Source of the DNA: Turbatrix aceti
Taxonomy: Eukaryota > Nematoda > Chromadorea > Rhabditida > Panagrolaimidae
Assembly (NCBI GenBank): GCA_963969345.1
Contig: OZ017768.1
Span: forward strand, 4,054,718-4,118,717
Reading direction: 5' to 3'
Length of the DNA: 64,000 nucleotides
This document shows, one piece after another, positions 48,365 to 60,100 of the stretch. The number at the start of each line of letters is the position of its first letter. Position 1 is the first letter of the stretch. The position numbers were made by a program, and so were the translations under genes. Under the pieces are notes generated by a model. It saw nothing but the letters and a program-made list of their open reading frames with translations. It made no database searches and had not been told where the DNA came from.

Positions 48365-49572
48365 TTAATCCAAGTCATCCTCGAGGTCGAAGTCGGATGT
48401 ATCAAGTTTTGGAATACCAGCGACGCCGCCGGACTCGATCCCACATTCATTGACGCCCCGCAGGATTTTGAAGAAACCCTTCTCGCCCCAATCGGTGTTC
48501 CAGCTGTTGGCCACTAGCCAGTACGGCACGGTGTTGTCAACGCCCCAGCCGATAAGCTTTACTGCGTGTCTGCCTTTAAACTTTCCACCCTGATTGACGT
48601 AGACGCCTCCGTTGTAGCTGAGGAAGTCCTCGTAGACCTCAAAAGCGACTTCAATCGGGCCATGGGTGATGAGTTCTTTCTGGATGGCCTCCACGCTGTT
48701 ATCGATGTGATAGGCGTTTTTACCGTAAAACTTGTCAGCTTTATATGACTTTTTGTATTCCGACTGGCAGGTTTTGGTGCACTTGGGGGTCGGGTAGAAG
48801 TCGTGCTTGCAGTGCGGGTAGTGGGTCTTGTTGCTGATGTGCTCACAGGTCGGGAAGGGATACGGCTTGCATCCTTGGTTCAATTCGTGGTTTGAGCCAG
48901 TTACGATGCCGTTCCACATCCAGTAGTGCCAAGCTAATATCGGTTTTCCTCCTTTGCAACCGGGGCCGCAGAACCGACAGCAGCTGAGCAGATCATCAGC
49001 AGAGAGTGTTACCTGTATCTTGCCCTTGGACGCGATGCAGATGCGGTCGCTCATGGCCTCGACGGCGCCGAACGCCCAGCAAGAGCCGCAAGACGACTGA
49101 TCTCGGATATTTTTGATGCTTTTGCACTTGGGCCACTTTTTGCGCGCGTCGAAAGACTTTGGAATCTTGATGTCGAGGAATCGGGTCTCTGAGATGTTTT
49201 TCTCGATCGTGATGTTACTCTCGACGTCTTTCACTCCCATGAGACTCTGTATGGCGCGCTGGGACATGCCCTGGATGCGGGGCTGCACTTTCGCGGTCCA
49301 CAGGTTCTGGCGCGCGTTGACGTAGTCGATGAGGTCCTGTCCGGAGAGGGATTCAGCCTCGCGGGGCGGCTTGGCCTGGTCATAGGCTCGGCGGGAGAAT
49401 GTTTGCTTGTCTAGCACGAATTGAGGTCTCTCAAGGTTGACTTCATCGCTGTCATCGTCGCGGCTGTACGCGTGGCTGCCGAGGACGCAGAGCAAAGCGA
49501 GCAAAATCGGTTCTGTTTTCTGAAAAAAAAATCGTTTAAAAAAATGTTAAAATTGAGCTCAAAACTTACCAT
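48365..49572 (-). CDS. Cathepsin B-like cysteine protease, altered occluding loop
   Basis: Papain-family (C1A) protease, secreted or lysosomal. Exons: 49570-49572 (the ATG alone) and 48365-49519, 385 aa. The signal peptide is MKTEPILLALLCVLGSHAYS, followed by a propeptide with NLWTAKVQPRIQGMS. The mature enzyme has the oxyanion Gln and catalytic Cys in RDQSSCGSCWAFGAVEA, the catalytic His in GRHAVKLIGWGV and the Asn in WLVANSWNTDWGE. The occluding loop is present (CKPYPFPTCEHISNKTHYPHC), but the second of the two His that anchor the exopeptidase site in cathepsin B is Ile here. The usual GGHA before the catalytic His is GRHA. The C-terminus has an acidic tail (DFDLEDDLD). The neighbour at 49972-51209 is a paralogue with the normal HH pair. 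Confidence 0.95.
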
Positions 49573-49971
49573 TGCATCGGAAAAATTTTTAAATTATTAA
49601 AAAACGCAGAAAACCAACGACAGGTTCTTACATATTTCTTCGCTAACGCCGTTTCTGACTGTAAGCTCTAATTGTAAATCTTTTTGTTTCATTTCAATCA
49701 ACGCCAGAAGCAGAAACAATTGAACCTTACGTTAGTCATTTCAATTGCCACAACAATCACAATTGAGACAGTTTAAATACCAATTGTCTCAATGCTATTG
49801 TGAACATCTTTTTTTGTGTGTTATATAAATCGTGTACCCTCATATAACACACGGAAAAAGTGTACCTTCCCCAGAAGCATGTACAAAGGCGTTTTATTTA
49901 TATTTATACGTGTTCACAAAATAGATTAAATACTCATTTTTCACACCACAGTCACGGTAACATCAGTGCAG
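49573..49971. promoter_or_regulatory. Promoter of the first cathepsin gene, with inverted repeats
   Basis: This 399-bp gap holds the promoter of the 48.4-kb cathepsin gene and the 3' UTR of the next. CAATTG occurs four times between about 49712 and 49786. Two perfect stems are present: ATTGAGACA/TGTCTCAAT (49762-49770 with 49785-49793) and GTGTGTTATAT/ATATAACACAC (49816-49826 with 49842-49852). I see no GATA site like the one in the paralogue's promoter. Confidence 0.45.
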
Positions 49972-51209
49972 TTAATACAAGTCGTCGTCGTCGTCGAAAT
50001 CAAAGGCATCAACTTTCGGAATACCTCCGACGCCGCCCGACTCGATACCGCACTCGTCGACGCCGCGCAGGATGCGGAAGAATCCGTCCTCTCCCCAGTC
50101 GGTGTTCCAGCTGTTGGCCACCAGCCAGTACGGCACGGTGTTGTCAACGCCCCAGCCGACAAGCTTTACTGCGTGTCCGCCGTCGATCTTGCCGCCCTGG
50201 TGGACGTAGACGCCTCCGTTGTAGCTGAGGAAGTCCTCGTAGACCTCAAAAGCGACCTCAATTGGGCCATGGGTGATGAGTTCCTTCTGGATGGCCTCCA
50301 CGCTGTTTTCAATAGCGTAGGCGGTTTTTCCGTAAAACTTGTCAGCCTTGTAGGACTTTTCGTATCCCGACTGGCAGGTCTTGGTGCACTTGGGGGTCGG
50401 GTAGAGGTCGTGCTTGCAGGGCGGGTAGTGGGTCTTGTTGCTGTGGTGCTCACAGGTCGGGAAGGGATACGGCTTGCATCCTTGGTTCAATTCGTGGTTT
50501 GAGCCGGTAACGATGCCGTCCTTCACCCAGTAGCGCCAGGCCGCGAGGGGTTCTCCTCCATCGCAACCGAAGCCGCACGAGTGGCAGCAGCTGAGAAGGT
50601 CGGCGGCGGAGAGTGCCACCTGCAGCTTGCCCTTGGACGCGATGCAGATTCGATCGCTCATGGCTTCAACGGCGCCGAACGCCCAGCATGAGCCGCACGC
50701 CGACTGGTCACGGATGGTTTGAAGGCTCTGGCACTGGGACCATTCCTTGCGGGAGTCAAAGGATTCCGGAATTTCGACATCGAGAAATCGAGTCGACGAG
50801 AGGTACTTCTTAGCCTTCGCACTGTTGCGGACGTGGTTGACGCCCATGAGGCCGAGCTTGGCGCGCTGGGACATGCCCTGGATGCGGGGCTGCACTTTCG
50901 CGGTCCACAGGTTCTGGCGCGCGTTGACGTAGTCGATGAGGTCCTGTCCGGAGAGGGATTCGGCCTCGCGGGGCGGCTTGGCCTGGTCATAGGCCCGGCG
51001 GGAGAATGTTTCCTTGTCTAGCACGAATTGAGGTCTCTCAAGATCGACTTCATCGCTGTCATCGTCGCGGAGTGCCTTCGCGCGGTAGTTGTATGCCTGG
51101 CTGCCGAGGAAACAGAGGAGAGCGAGCAAAATCAGTTCAGACTTCTGAAAAAAACAAAATTTGATAAATAAATGTTCATTCAAATCGGCCTCAAAACTCA
51201 ACTCACCAT
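49972..51209 (-). CDS. Cathepsin B-like cysteine protease, canonical loop
   Basis: Paralogue of the gene at 48365-49572 with the same structure: start codon alone in exon 1 (51207-51209), then one coding exon 49972-51144, 391 aa. The signal peptide is MKSELILLALLCFLGSQAY. The catalytic region is RDQSACGSCWAFGAVEA, the His is in GGHAVKLVGWGV and the Asn in WLVANSWNTDWGED. The occluding loop reads CEHHSNKTHYPPC with both His retained, so dipeptidyl-carboxypeptidase activity is expected by family analogy. The C-terminus is acidic (DFDDDDDLY). In nematodes many such enzymes are gut digestive proteases; the GATA site just upstream fits that, but this is inference. Confidence 0.96.
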
Positions 51210-51277
51210 TGCGTCGGCCGATTTGGGAACGGAAACGCAGAAAACCAACTGAATGAGTCGTCGCCTGACACCGGGTG

Positions 51278-51300
51278 GTTATAAATAACGCTTATCACTC
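51278..51300 (-). promoter_or_regulatory. GATA site and TATA-like box upstream of the second cathepsin gene
   Basis: On the minus strand GTGATAAGCG is followed by TTATTTATAACC, about 70-90 bp before the start codon at 51209. TGATAAG is the core recognised by intestinal GATA factors (ELT-2/ELT-7) in C. elegans, and TTTATAA is a plausible TATA element. Confidence 0.5.
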
Positions 51301-51997
51301 ATTTTTCGTCCGAGGTACATACCTGCTGATAGTAGCTGATGGACTTGTTGTCGTCCACGGTCCATGCTATGTACCTGGTCTACCATCGCTCCCGCTCGCT
51401 CCTGGATCGACGACCGTTTCTGACATTTTTATGCTGACTCTTTCTGACATTACCGCGAGCAAGTCGGTCAGCACCAGCGCAGGTCACTTCACTCACTAAC
51501 AGGAAGTTGATCACTGCGATCTACTAGATCTTCCGGATTTGAAAATTGAGATTTATCACCGATAAAAGCTAAAAAAAAAAGGCAATGCAGACACCGGTGA
51601 TTAATCATCATCAGCCAAAGTTGCATATTTCCCACGCATCGGCGCGCCTGCGTCCTGCGTGGTGGGCATCAGGAAGCAACTGGCCAAGTCAAGGCGTGTG
51701 TCGTCACTGTGCTCTCAAAAAGTGCAGACGACCAGTTTTGTGGATTGTTCACCGTGTTTTTGGATCACAGATCCCCGCCATAGCGCTGGAGGAAAAGTTG
51801 CGGGGGTGGAAAAGCTCTGACGGCACCGCGGAAAAGATACTTACAGCACCAGCCCAAGGCCATGTACGTACTGTGCAGGGGCGTAAACCTGTTTTTTCAA
51901 GTCAAGACGAACGTACCCAGGGCAGTATAAATAGTCGCGCCATCGGTGACCGGGCCATCACTTTCCATTGCCTTCGACCACATCCACAGATTTGGTC
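51301..51997. other. Intergenic, promoter of Gly-rich gene 1
   Basis: No gene is recognised; the 138-codon ORF within it has no supporting signal. A clear TATA-type box (AGTATAAATAG, about 51923-51933) lies 65-75 bp before the Gly-rich gene start at 51998. GATA-type motifs (CTGATAG, CCGATAA) occur near 51326 and 51559. Confidence 0.5.
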
Positions 51998-52424
51998 ATG
52001 AAGTTCTTCGTAGTCCTCGTCGCACTCTTCGGAGCCTCTACCGCCTTCCTCTTCCCACCGGCAGCCGGCGGCTGTGGTTGTGCTCCTCCTCCGTAAGTGC
52101 CACCATTCACGGCTGAATGTGCCATCGACGCTTACGGTTTCCATTTTCAGGCCTCCTCCTTCCTGCGGCTGCGGCGGCGGCGGAGCTGCCCCTGCTCCCG
52201 TCTACGCTGCTCCTGCTCCCGTCTACGCTGCTCCTGCCCCATCGTACGCCGGTGCCGGCCCCGTCGGAGGCGGATATGGCGGCCCAGTTGGTGGCGGATA
52301 CGCTGGCGGTCCCGTCGGTGGCGGCGGATACGGTGGTCCCGTCGGTGGCGGATCCTACGGAGGTGGACCCGTCGGTGGCGGATCTTACGGAGCTGGCCCC
52401 GTCGGCGGCGGATACGCTGGTTAA
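51998..52424 (+). CDS. Small secreted Gly/Pro-rich protein 1
   Basis: Exons 51998-52092 and 52151-52424, 122 aa. The signal peptide is MKFFVVLVALFGASTAFLFP, followed by AGGCGCAPPPPPSCGCGGG, two or three APVYAAP units, and then about seven GPVGGG(S/G)Y(G/A)G repeats to the end. The CGCAPP...CGCGG segment resembles the N-terminal part of nematode ground-like proteins, but the C-terminal ground-like domain is absent. A cuticle or extracellular matrix role is inference. The intron is phase 2 inside the Cys/Pro segment, the same place as in both paralogues at 53.5 and 56.2 kb. The start is fixed by the signal peptide and the TATA box upstream. Confidence 0.88.
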
Positions 52425-53494
52425 GCCTCTTCTTCCTCTTCTTTTCACCCTCTTCTTCGGTCTTGGGTCGAAATCTCCTCTGTTGTCTTGTATCTACATG
52501 ATGTTCTAATTTTTTTTGGATTTGCCAAAAATATACGAATAGTGCGAATTTACAGTGGAGGGGGGGCGTGGTTTGGGGTTGTGTGGGATGTTTTGACCTC
52601 GAAAAAGTCTGCTTATCACGTCCCAGACAGCGCTTGGTACCGGCTGGCCAGGTTCTTATCACGAAACAAAAACAGCATGTCAATCTTTTTCTTGGATTGA
52701 AGCGTCCTTCTTTGCGATGATAAACACTTCGACACGAGCCACGAGCTATTTCGATCTCTGATTGACTGAGTGAGTCGAAGAAATCGAATGAAGGGTAAAC
52801 GGGGTCTATTGCACGCACTTGTTCGCCTTTTCTTTTCTTTTTCTAACAATAAGCTTTCTTTCGCCTAAGGAAGTGAATTGTAAATGCTAATTGGTCAGGA
52901 AGAAAAGATACTTGACCAAAACAGGATCTGCGTAATTACCTGGAATGTTCACCGAGCTGTGACACAACGGACGGGTGGTGGGTCGGTGCAGTGCGACTTT
53001 TGAGTTGTTGGATTGTCGCCGGAGAAAAAAAAAGAAAGCAATGAATCAGCCGCAGGGCAGATACGCGCCAGCCGGCCTGCGGACACAGCCAGCTCCTCCG
53101 CGCGACTTTGTGAAACAGGCAGCGGGGCGGCGGATAATGAAACAACGAAGCAAAACGCGATTGGGTCTGGATGAATGTCATTGGGAAGATCAAAACAGAC
53201 TGATAGCTTGTTGGACGAATCCTACGAACTGGCTGTAGGAAGGCAAGCACGTGATCGTTAAATCAGGAGGAAAAAACCTGATTTGCTTTATTCTTTATGA
53301 GCTGCCTGCTTTTTTTGTCTGTGGAAGAGCTCATTCTACGATGCAACACACGTTGGAAGAATTTTGGATTCAATTTTATAAAATGACCGACATTCAATCA
53401 ACAATTTTTACAACAGATAGCATCGCGGACGCTGCTTCCACAGTTGACGGTGGTCTACAGACGAGTCTCGGAAGATAAACGCGGGATTAAAGGC
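52425..53494. other. Intergenic between Gly-rich genes 1 and 2
   Basis: The two genes converge here. I see no supported coding sequence: plus-strand frames at 52975-53238 and 53251-53478 lack signal peptides, splice partners and homology by eye. A short GATA-like cluster (CTTATCA, GATAAA) lies around 52612-52720. Confidence 0.45.
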
Positions 53495-53967
53495 TTAACC
53501 GGAAGCGTATCCGCCACCGATGGGGCCGCCAGCAGCGGGGCCGTTGTAGGCGCCACCGACGGGTCCAGCGCCACCGACGGGTCCAGCTCCGTATCCGCCA
53601 CCGATGGGGCCAGCGCCGCCAACGGGTCCACCGGCGTATCCGCCTCCGATGGGTCCACCGCCGATGGGGCCACCTCCGATGGGTCCAGCAGCGTAGCCTC
53701 CGACGGGGCCACCGATGGGGCCGCCGACGGGGGCAGCGTAGCCAGCGGCTGCCGGGGGAGGAGCGGCGTACGCCGGGGGTGGGGGCGGGGGAGGAGCTGC
53801 GGGACTGAAATGAAAGCCAGGAGTTAGTTAGTGAATGAACATCTTTGGCACCGGGAAGACAAAAAAACTTACGCAGCACCACCGCAGCCGCAGCCGCCAC
53901 CGGCCTGGGGGAAGAGGAAGGCAGCAGAGGCGCCGAAGAGAGCAACGAGAACGATGAGGGTCTTCAT
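53495..53967 (-). CDS. Small secreted Gly/Pro-rich protein 2
   Basis: Exons 53873-53967 and 53495-53804, 134 aa. The signal peptide is MKTLIVLVALFGASAAFLFP, followed by QAGGGCGCGGA, a Pro run with AYAAPP, and then repeats of the types GPIGGG, GGPVGGA and GYGAGPVGGA ending GGYASG. It lacks the second CGCGG block of its relatives. The exon 1 length (95 nt) and phase-2 junction are identical to the gene at 51998. A TATA box (GTATAAAAGG on the minus strand, about 54031-54040) lies about 65 bp upstream of the ATG, with a GATAA nearby (54010). It is probably a structural matrix protein; function is not deducible. Confidence 0.88.
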
Positions 53968-56220
53968 GATGAGATTGGTAGTTGATTGCAATTCGAGAAC
54001 GAATCTGACATTATCAACCTAATGAGGTCTCCTTTTATACGCCTACGATGTCCAGTCTTGGGGTGGGGCTTTTTGTCCGGCCTGCCCTTAGACAGGTTTA
54101 GGCGCGCCGAGCAACCGGGTATCACGGCGACTTCTTCGGACAAGTCCCACCCCGTCTCAAAGTGCCAGGCGCTCTTGCCGAGCGAACAAGTACAGGTTTT
54201 CCGCTCGAAACCGGCACTCAAGGTGGCTAGCCGTGACATAACTAACGACAGCGATAAAAAATGTTGCGATATGCTCAAAAGCAAGTTTCCGCCATCCATT
54301 AACGGACCCTGCGCGGAGAACTTAGTATTTAGCTTCAGACGAAGCGAAGCTGACGCAAGAGCTTAACGCACTCATACAACCGAGTTTCATCATGCAGTTT
54401 CGTGTGTGACAGGTTAAAATGAAAGAATATCAGTGCATTTTTGAATTATGTATCTACATACACTGAACAGTTACTACTCTGCCGTTGATGTGATTTGATT
54501 CCTCTTCAATCAACTGCTGAATCTTTTTCAGATGTTAAATTAACTCTGGAATTTTTGGTTTAACAGTGATCAGATTTGTTGGGCGAGATGAATGACGACG
54601 GCGATGTCTGAGTTGGATTCTGATTATATGTACATGTTTGCAGGATCTGTTGGAGGTAAGATTTTTTAATCTCTTACTAGATTGCTATAAACCTGTGCCT
54701 GAAAAAAATTTCATGTAAGAAAAACATTTTGCATTTTTTTGTAAAAAAAAGTTTTACAAAATGTAAGTTTTCTATTCGTTACGTTTTTGTAAAAAAAAAT
54801 ACAACAAATGTAGGAACGTTCATCTTACATGAATTTTTTTTCATTACATGCAAACCTCAAAAGCTTGAGTTTTTTCAAAAACCCAATCAGTCAAAACTCA
54901 TTCTGCTGAATTATTTCCTGTTTTACTGAAATCCAATTATAATCTATCATGTCGCAGAGATAAGCGCTAGCTTTCTTGAGCTGTATCGATTTGACGTCGT
55001 CTCCGTCCCACGCAGAGGAGCCTACGCAGAACGATCACGACATTGGTTGGTCGCATTGGAAAGCTGCCCAAGTATAATAGATAGATAATTCGTCATAGGA
55101 TATCTCCATAAAGCACCAATGCGTTGATTACTACGTGCTTCAGAAAAAAAAAGAAAGGAAAAAAATGCATGTCTCTATGTCTGGAGTTTTTTTTTGATTT
55201 GTATTGTCAAGGACAACTGTGTTCAATGAGTTCGGATATAGTCAACGCTTTACGCTTTTTCCGGCTCATCGAGCGTAGTAGTATGACCTGTTTGAAAACC
55301 CGTATCTGTCTTTTAAAGCTTTTAAAGAAATTACGCATGTAGATCATCTTTGTACCGTCCGTCTGACTGAGATAGATACAAACGACAGGTCAGCGTTCGT
55401 TCGCTCTGTGATCTGACTTTTCTGATGCTTTTTGTATCTTCTCTGCTCCCGTCTTTTTTTTAAATTAGTAACGAAGATTATTTTATCTGTGTACGTTATC
55501 GACATGCAAGTGATATCTGCTCATGCTAGTAAGAAAAGACACCGTCACTTAAAATCAAAAAAAAAGAAAAAAATTCCGGATTATGACAGCTGGTGATGGA
55601 TGTGTCTGCGAAATCTCCGAAAATCATGGAATCCTGCAGTAGCGCCGACGACGCGACCGACTCCTTTGTCGTTATGTATATCCTGTTGCCGGACTGATAA
55701 TTGGATAAGTCGATCCGTGTCTATTTTCTTCTTTTTTATCGCCGCCAGCAGCAGCTGGATGCAAACAGGTTAATTTTCGACTTTTTACTGGTTTTTCAAA
55801 CATAGTAAGCTCAACGAACTGCCGAGGCAGGCAGACATCGTGCCCGGGGTGAAGTAACGCAAAGATGCACCTACAAAGATCGCCTCTGGGCATGAAGTTG
55901 ATCGTCAGGCACTCGCTGACCAACTGGATGCAAATTGAGCTGATAAGAAGTCAAATTTTCGAATCTTGATTTTTAGGCGTCGTCTAGGCCTCATTCTGAA
56001 GTCCCCCCCATTTCCCCTAGTCCCATTCAATTTCACCTGCACGTGCTGATTTCAACGTTTACTTGTTCATCTCCATGAAGAAAAAGAACAGAAAGTAAGG
56101 ACAAGAAGAAGAAGCGCCGTCGACATGCGATTGGCCTCGGAACAGTACACCAGATATGATACACGACAGAGGAGGAACATTTTCTCCGGTGAAGCACTTT
56201 TTTGTTGTTGGCATTGTCGC
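53968..56220. other. Intergenic between Gly-rich genes 2 and 3
   Basis: The left 80 bp are the promoter of gene 2. I see no gene in the remaining 2.2 kb. There are scattered A/T runs, a GATA-rich patch near 55078-55090 (AATAGATAGATAATTCG) and poly-A tracts. ORFs of 65-125 codons overlap on both strands and look like chance. Confidence 0.45.
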
Positions 56221-56472
56221 TTACTTGCCGGTAACGTAGCCGGCAGGGGCAGCCGGAGCGGCGTAGACCGGGGGAGGAGGCGGGGGAGGAGCAGCAGCGC
56301 CACCGCCGCAGCCGCAGGGAGGAGGCCTGAAAACCGATCCGTGAAAATTTTATGGCTTGGATGGCTGGAATGGCACTTACGGGGGAGGAGCGCATCCGCA
56401 TCCACCGGATTGCGGGAAGAGGAAAGCGGCAGAAGCACCGAAGAGGGCGAAGAGGACGGCGAAGATCTTCAT
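56221..56472 (-). CDS. Small secreted Pro/Gly-rich protein 3
   Basis: Exons 56381-56472 and 56221-56326, 65 aa. The signal peptide is MKIFAVLFALFGASAAFLFP, followed by QSGGCGCAPPP, PPPCGCGGGAAAPPPPPP, VYAAPAAPAGY and VTGK. It is a short form of the family: signal peptide, Cys/Pro core and VYAAP unit, with the whole GGPVGG repeat tail missing. The intron position and phase are as in the other two. A TATA box (GTATATAAGA on the minus strand, about 56525-56534) lies about 55 bp upstream. It could be an ancestral short member or a tail-deleted copy. Confidence 0.85.
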
Positions 56473-57108
56473 GGCTGAGATGTGAACACGAAACGAGTGA
56501 TGCCTTTACCGCCACCCGGCACGTCTTATATACGCCGAAGCTCATCCGGAGTGACCACTTAGCACGGAGAGGAAAACTAGTTCTTTCATTAGCAACACCC
56601 CCAGCCTCGCCGCCTCGGGGAGGAGAAGGTGTGTATGTGCCTGCATGCCATCGGTGATCTTCCACCTCCGCACTCATTACATACGCGCGCGCTCGCTCGC
56701 TCGCCTGTTTTGGCCTCATATCCATCCACCGGACGACACTGCTGGGGTGTGATATTAGCACCGCCCATCTTTTCCGCTCCCCTCACAAAACTGCACAGAC
56801 TCCGAAGACAAACTAGTAATTTATTTTTCTTCTTTATTTTCATCTTTATCGTCAAAAACCAACATAATGCACAAAAGTATCGTAAAAATGAGATTTCATC
56901 TATTTTCTGGAGCTGCTTTCGGGCGAAACAAGAATGCAACAATTTGAAGAATATTCATGCTGCACCCTTCGTGATCCCGAATAAAACCCGTTTGGCAGGC
57001 TCGCGTTGTAACAAATTGCGAGCCGTAGGAAAAACAATAGAAAGAAGAGAGTTGGCTGCGTCTGCAGCCTGCAAAACTAAACAGCCAGAGAAAAAAGGAC
57101 CCGTGACG
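56473..57108. other. Intergenic, promoter of Gly-rich gene 3 and cadherin 3' flank
   Basis: The left 70 bp hold the TATA region of the Gly-rich gene. Further right is AT-rich sequence followed by the 3' flank of the minus-strand cadherin gene. I recognise no coding sequence. Confidence 0.45.
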
Positions 57109-60100
57109 TCACTCGATGCCGTCTTCATGACTCGTGCTCATGTTTGAGAGTGTATCGTCGTTTGTATGTGGATTATCGTAGACTTTTGAGCTTGTCGTTG
57201 TCGTCTGCGTGATGGCAGCGGTAGCATCGTTCCGGTGAGCTGGAGGTGCTGGTGGAGGTGCCGCTGAAAAAAAAGTATGCTTTTAAGAAAAATAAATTTT
57301 GCACCCAAGCTGTTTTTTGATTAACACGGCGGATTATTCAGCATGTGCACGCATTCCAGGACTTTACTGCGCACTTGGTTATTTGTGATTGTTGATGCGA
57401 TCATCCAAAAGTAAAACCCGTTTCCAAAGGCGATCAATTAAAAATTACAAAAACAACGGATATAGGATGTGTCCGCACTTTGGCGCGCTGTAAGAGGACC
57501 AACCACTCCGAGGAATAATTGTCTGCCATCCGTGAAAATCCAACAAAAAGTACAGCCGAACGAACACCGCGTGACCCACTTTTTTAGCATGCAAAATTAA
57601 AAATTGCACTCACCTGCAGAATCGTCTTCATCGATGTCCCGGCAGTCGATAGCGCTGCCCGCTGCGCCGAGTGAGAATGGCTTGATCTTCTGCACCGGCC
57701 GCATCGTGACGTAATCATCCGGCTCGTTCCACGCGGTCGTCGCCGTATCCAGCCTCTCCTGGGCCGTTCGAACATCCGCAAGAATCGCAGCCCGTTCGCC
57801 AGCGTCTATAGCGCCATCCAGATGAATTTCGACGTCATCTACCGTCTCGAGACACTGAATACTGTCGTTGAGAGGATTCCTGGCAGACGAAAGTAACGGG
57901 GCCGAGCTGATATCTCCATGATGTCCTGCGGAAGACGATGACGGTCGACGACTCGATCTCGTCGTCGACGAAGACGCAGTTGAACCCTCTGACCTCGGTG
58001 GTAGAGGCGGCTGACGTCTGTGTGGCTTGATGAGATCGTCAGAACCGTAGTTCTTTGAAAAATCGAGATTTGAATGTTTTTTGCCGCCAGATGAGGCGCT
58101 GTACGCCCGGGAGCCTTGGTTGAGCATCGGGCGAACTTCAACCATCGGCAGACCGCCAGAAGCCGCATTCGAGTACACCGGGCCGTGATGGTGCCTTCCA
58201 GCCCTCGGAGGCAGGGGTGGCGCGGAGTTTGGCATCGTGCTGAATTCATTGGTTCCGTGTGGCGGCACTGGGGGCGCCGGTTTGCCGTGCCTGGGCACGA
58301 GGGGGTTGCAGATGTTTGGATCGTCGTATTCGTGCGATCCGGGATGTCGCGCGCCTTTCACCGAGCTGGTTTTGTTGCTGCGGCGGCAGAGAAGGATCAC
58401 AACAAGAGCGATGAAGACCCCAAGAATAAGCACGGCCAGGAGAACAATGATTTCAGGGAGCGAAAACAGAGTTGCCCCGTCAGCGACCATGTTTGGCATT
58501 TTCTCACTGCAATAGGCTCCGCCGAATCCGGGTTTGCAGACGCAGATGAAGGATGCAGCCTGGCGATGGCAGGTGCCGAAGGGGCCGCAGGGGGCTGTAG
58601 AGCAAGGATCTGAATCCCCACGCATCTGGCACGTCTTGCCCATGAATCCGGTCGGACAAGCACAGAGGAAGTCGTTGTACAAGTTGTGGCAGGCAATTCC
58701 ATTCGGACAAGGCTTGTCTTCGCAGGCTTCGAGGTCCACCTCGCAGGCAGAGCCTGTGTAGCGTTTTGGACAAATGCAGGTGTAAGAATCCTGTCCAGGC
58801 ACGCACTGACCTCCATTGGCACAGGGGCCGTTGAGACAGGGCCCCATGGAAGCCGTATCACAGCCGATCTTGGCATTGAACAGCCGCATACCCTGGGAGG
58901 TCTTTGCGAGTTCGAATCCGTCGAAGGAAACTTTTCCAATGCAGCCGGTGATTCCGTCGTCGATGCGGGTGTAGAGCTCGGTGGCAGCCTGTCGCGTGGT
59001 GTCCGTCTTGACGAGCGAAGAAAACCATTCATCGGTCGTCAGATGCGTGACGCCGTCTGCCTTCACGTAACTCGGGTCGGTAACCTTCGCACCAAAAGTC
59101 AGGAGACTAGCCTGCGTAAAAAGATTCACAACATCCGATCCAGGCGGTGAAGTAGCGTCTGCTTCGGCGGTATCGTCGAGGATGATGCGCACGTGTCGTC
59201 CACGGCGGGCGACTTTTACCTCGTGCCATTGACCGTCGTCAACCCTTCGAGTGGGCAACGCGACTGTCTGAGACCCAGATCCGGAGTTCCAGCGGTATTC
59301 AATAGTCGAATTGGCGACAACAAGCGAGTGAAAGTCATGCAGGCCTTCGCCGTGCATGAGAACGCCATTGGCACTGATTGTTCGGAACTGGACGGCCAGT
59401 TCAAGCCGAGATTCCATCGAATTGGCAACGACGAGTTGGAGATATCCGTTGCCGAAAAGGCTGATCGCCTCCCGCTGCGAGCAGGATGCAGCGTCGTCGC
59501 ACGTTGATTCAGCGCACTGACTGCCCTGGAAACCGGGTGGACACACGCAGCGGAAGCCGGTTGGCTCGTCGTCCGATGGGATACACATCTGAAAATGTTA
59601 TATTATAATTTTGTCTTGAGCAATCCAAAAAATTTTGTTTTTTGAAAATCAATTTTTTTTTTAATTTTACAAATACAAACCTCGTTTTTGGTGCACAAAT
59701 CCTTGGAGCACATATTAATCGGTACGTCGCAGTGACGACCGCTGTAGCCCTGCTTGCAGAGGCACTCGAATGTCCTGAGATGCTTCGGAGAGGCGAATGA
59801 CATGCCTTCGACGTCGATGACCACCTGCTGATCGGCGTTGTCGAGCCAGAGTCTGTCGCGGCATTCGCCCTTTACACAAACATCGCGCCGACAGACTTCA
59901 GACGTCAGCGCAGTCACCTGGAGTCCTGATTGAGTCGTGAGTTCGGCGAGTTTCTTTTCAATGTTCTGCTTGACCCAGGTCGGGCGGTGGTAGCCGTGGT
60001 GTTCGCCCCGGGAAACGGTGAACAGCAGATCAATGTCGCTATCTGTGCCAGTGCCGCGTCGACGCCGAGTGCCGTCGAAGCCGTTGGTGAGGCTGGTGAA

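Noticed and set aside
52975..53238. ORF starting MNQPQGRYAPAG
   Set aside because: No splice partner, signal peptide or domain; it overlaps an equally long frame on the other strand.
51998..53967. Gly-rich proteins as collagens
   Set aside because: There is no G-X-Y periodicity; the repeats are GPVGGG type and a Cys/Pro leader precedes them.
57597..57613. Cadherin ending at the stop reached by reading past 57614 (GECNF)
   Set aside because: A strong donor (CAG/GTGAGT) precedes this stop, and a phase-matched exon at 57109-57263 continues the cytoplasmic tail. A short-tail retained-intron isoform remains possible.
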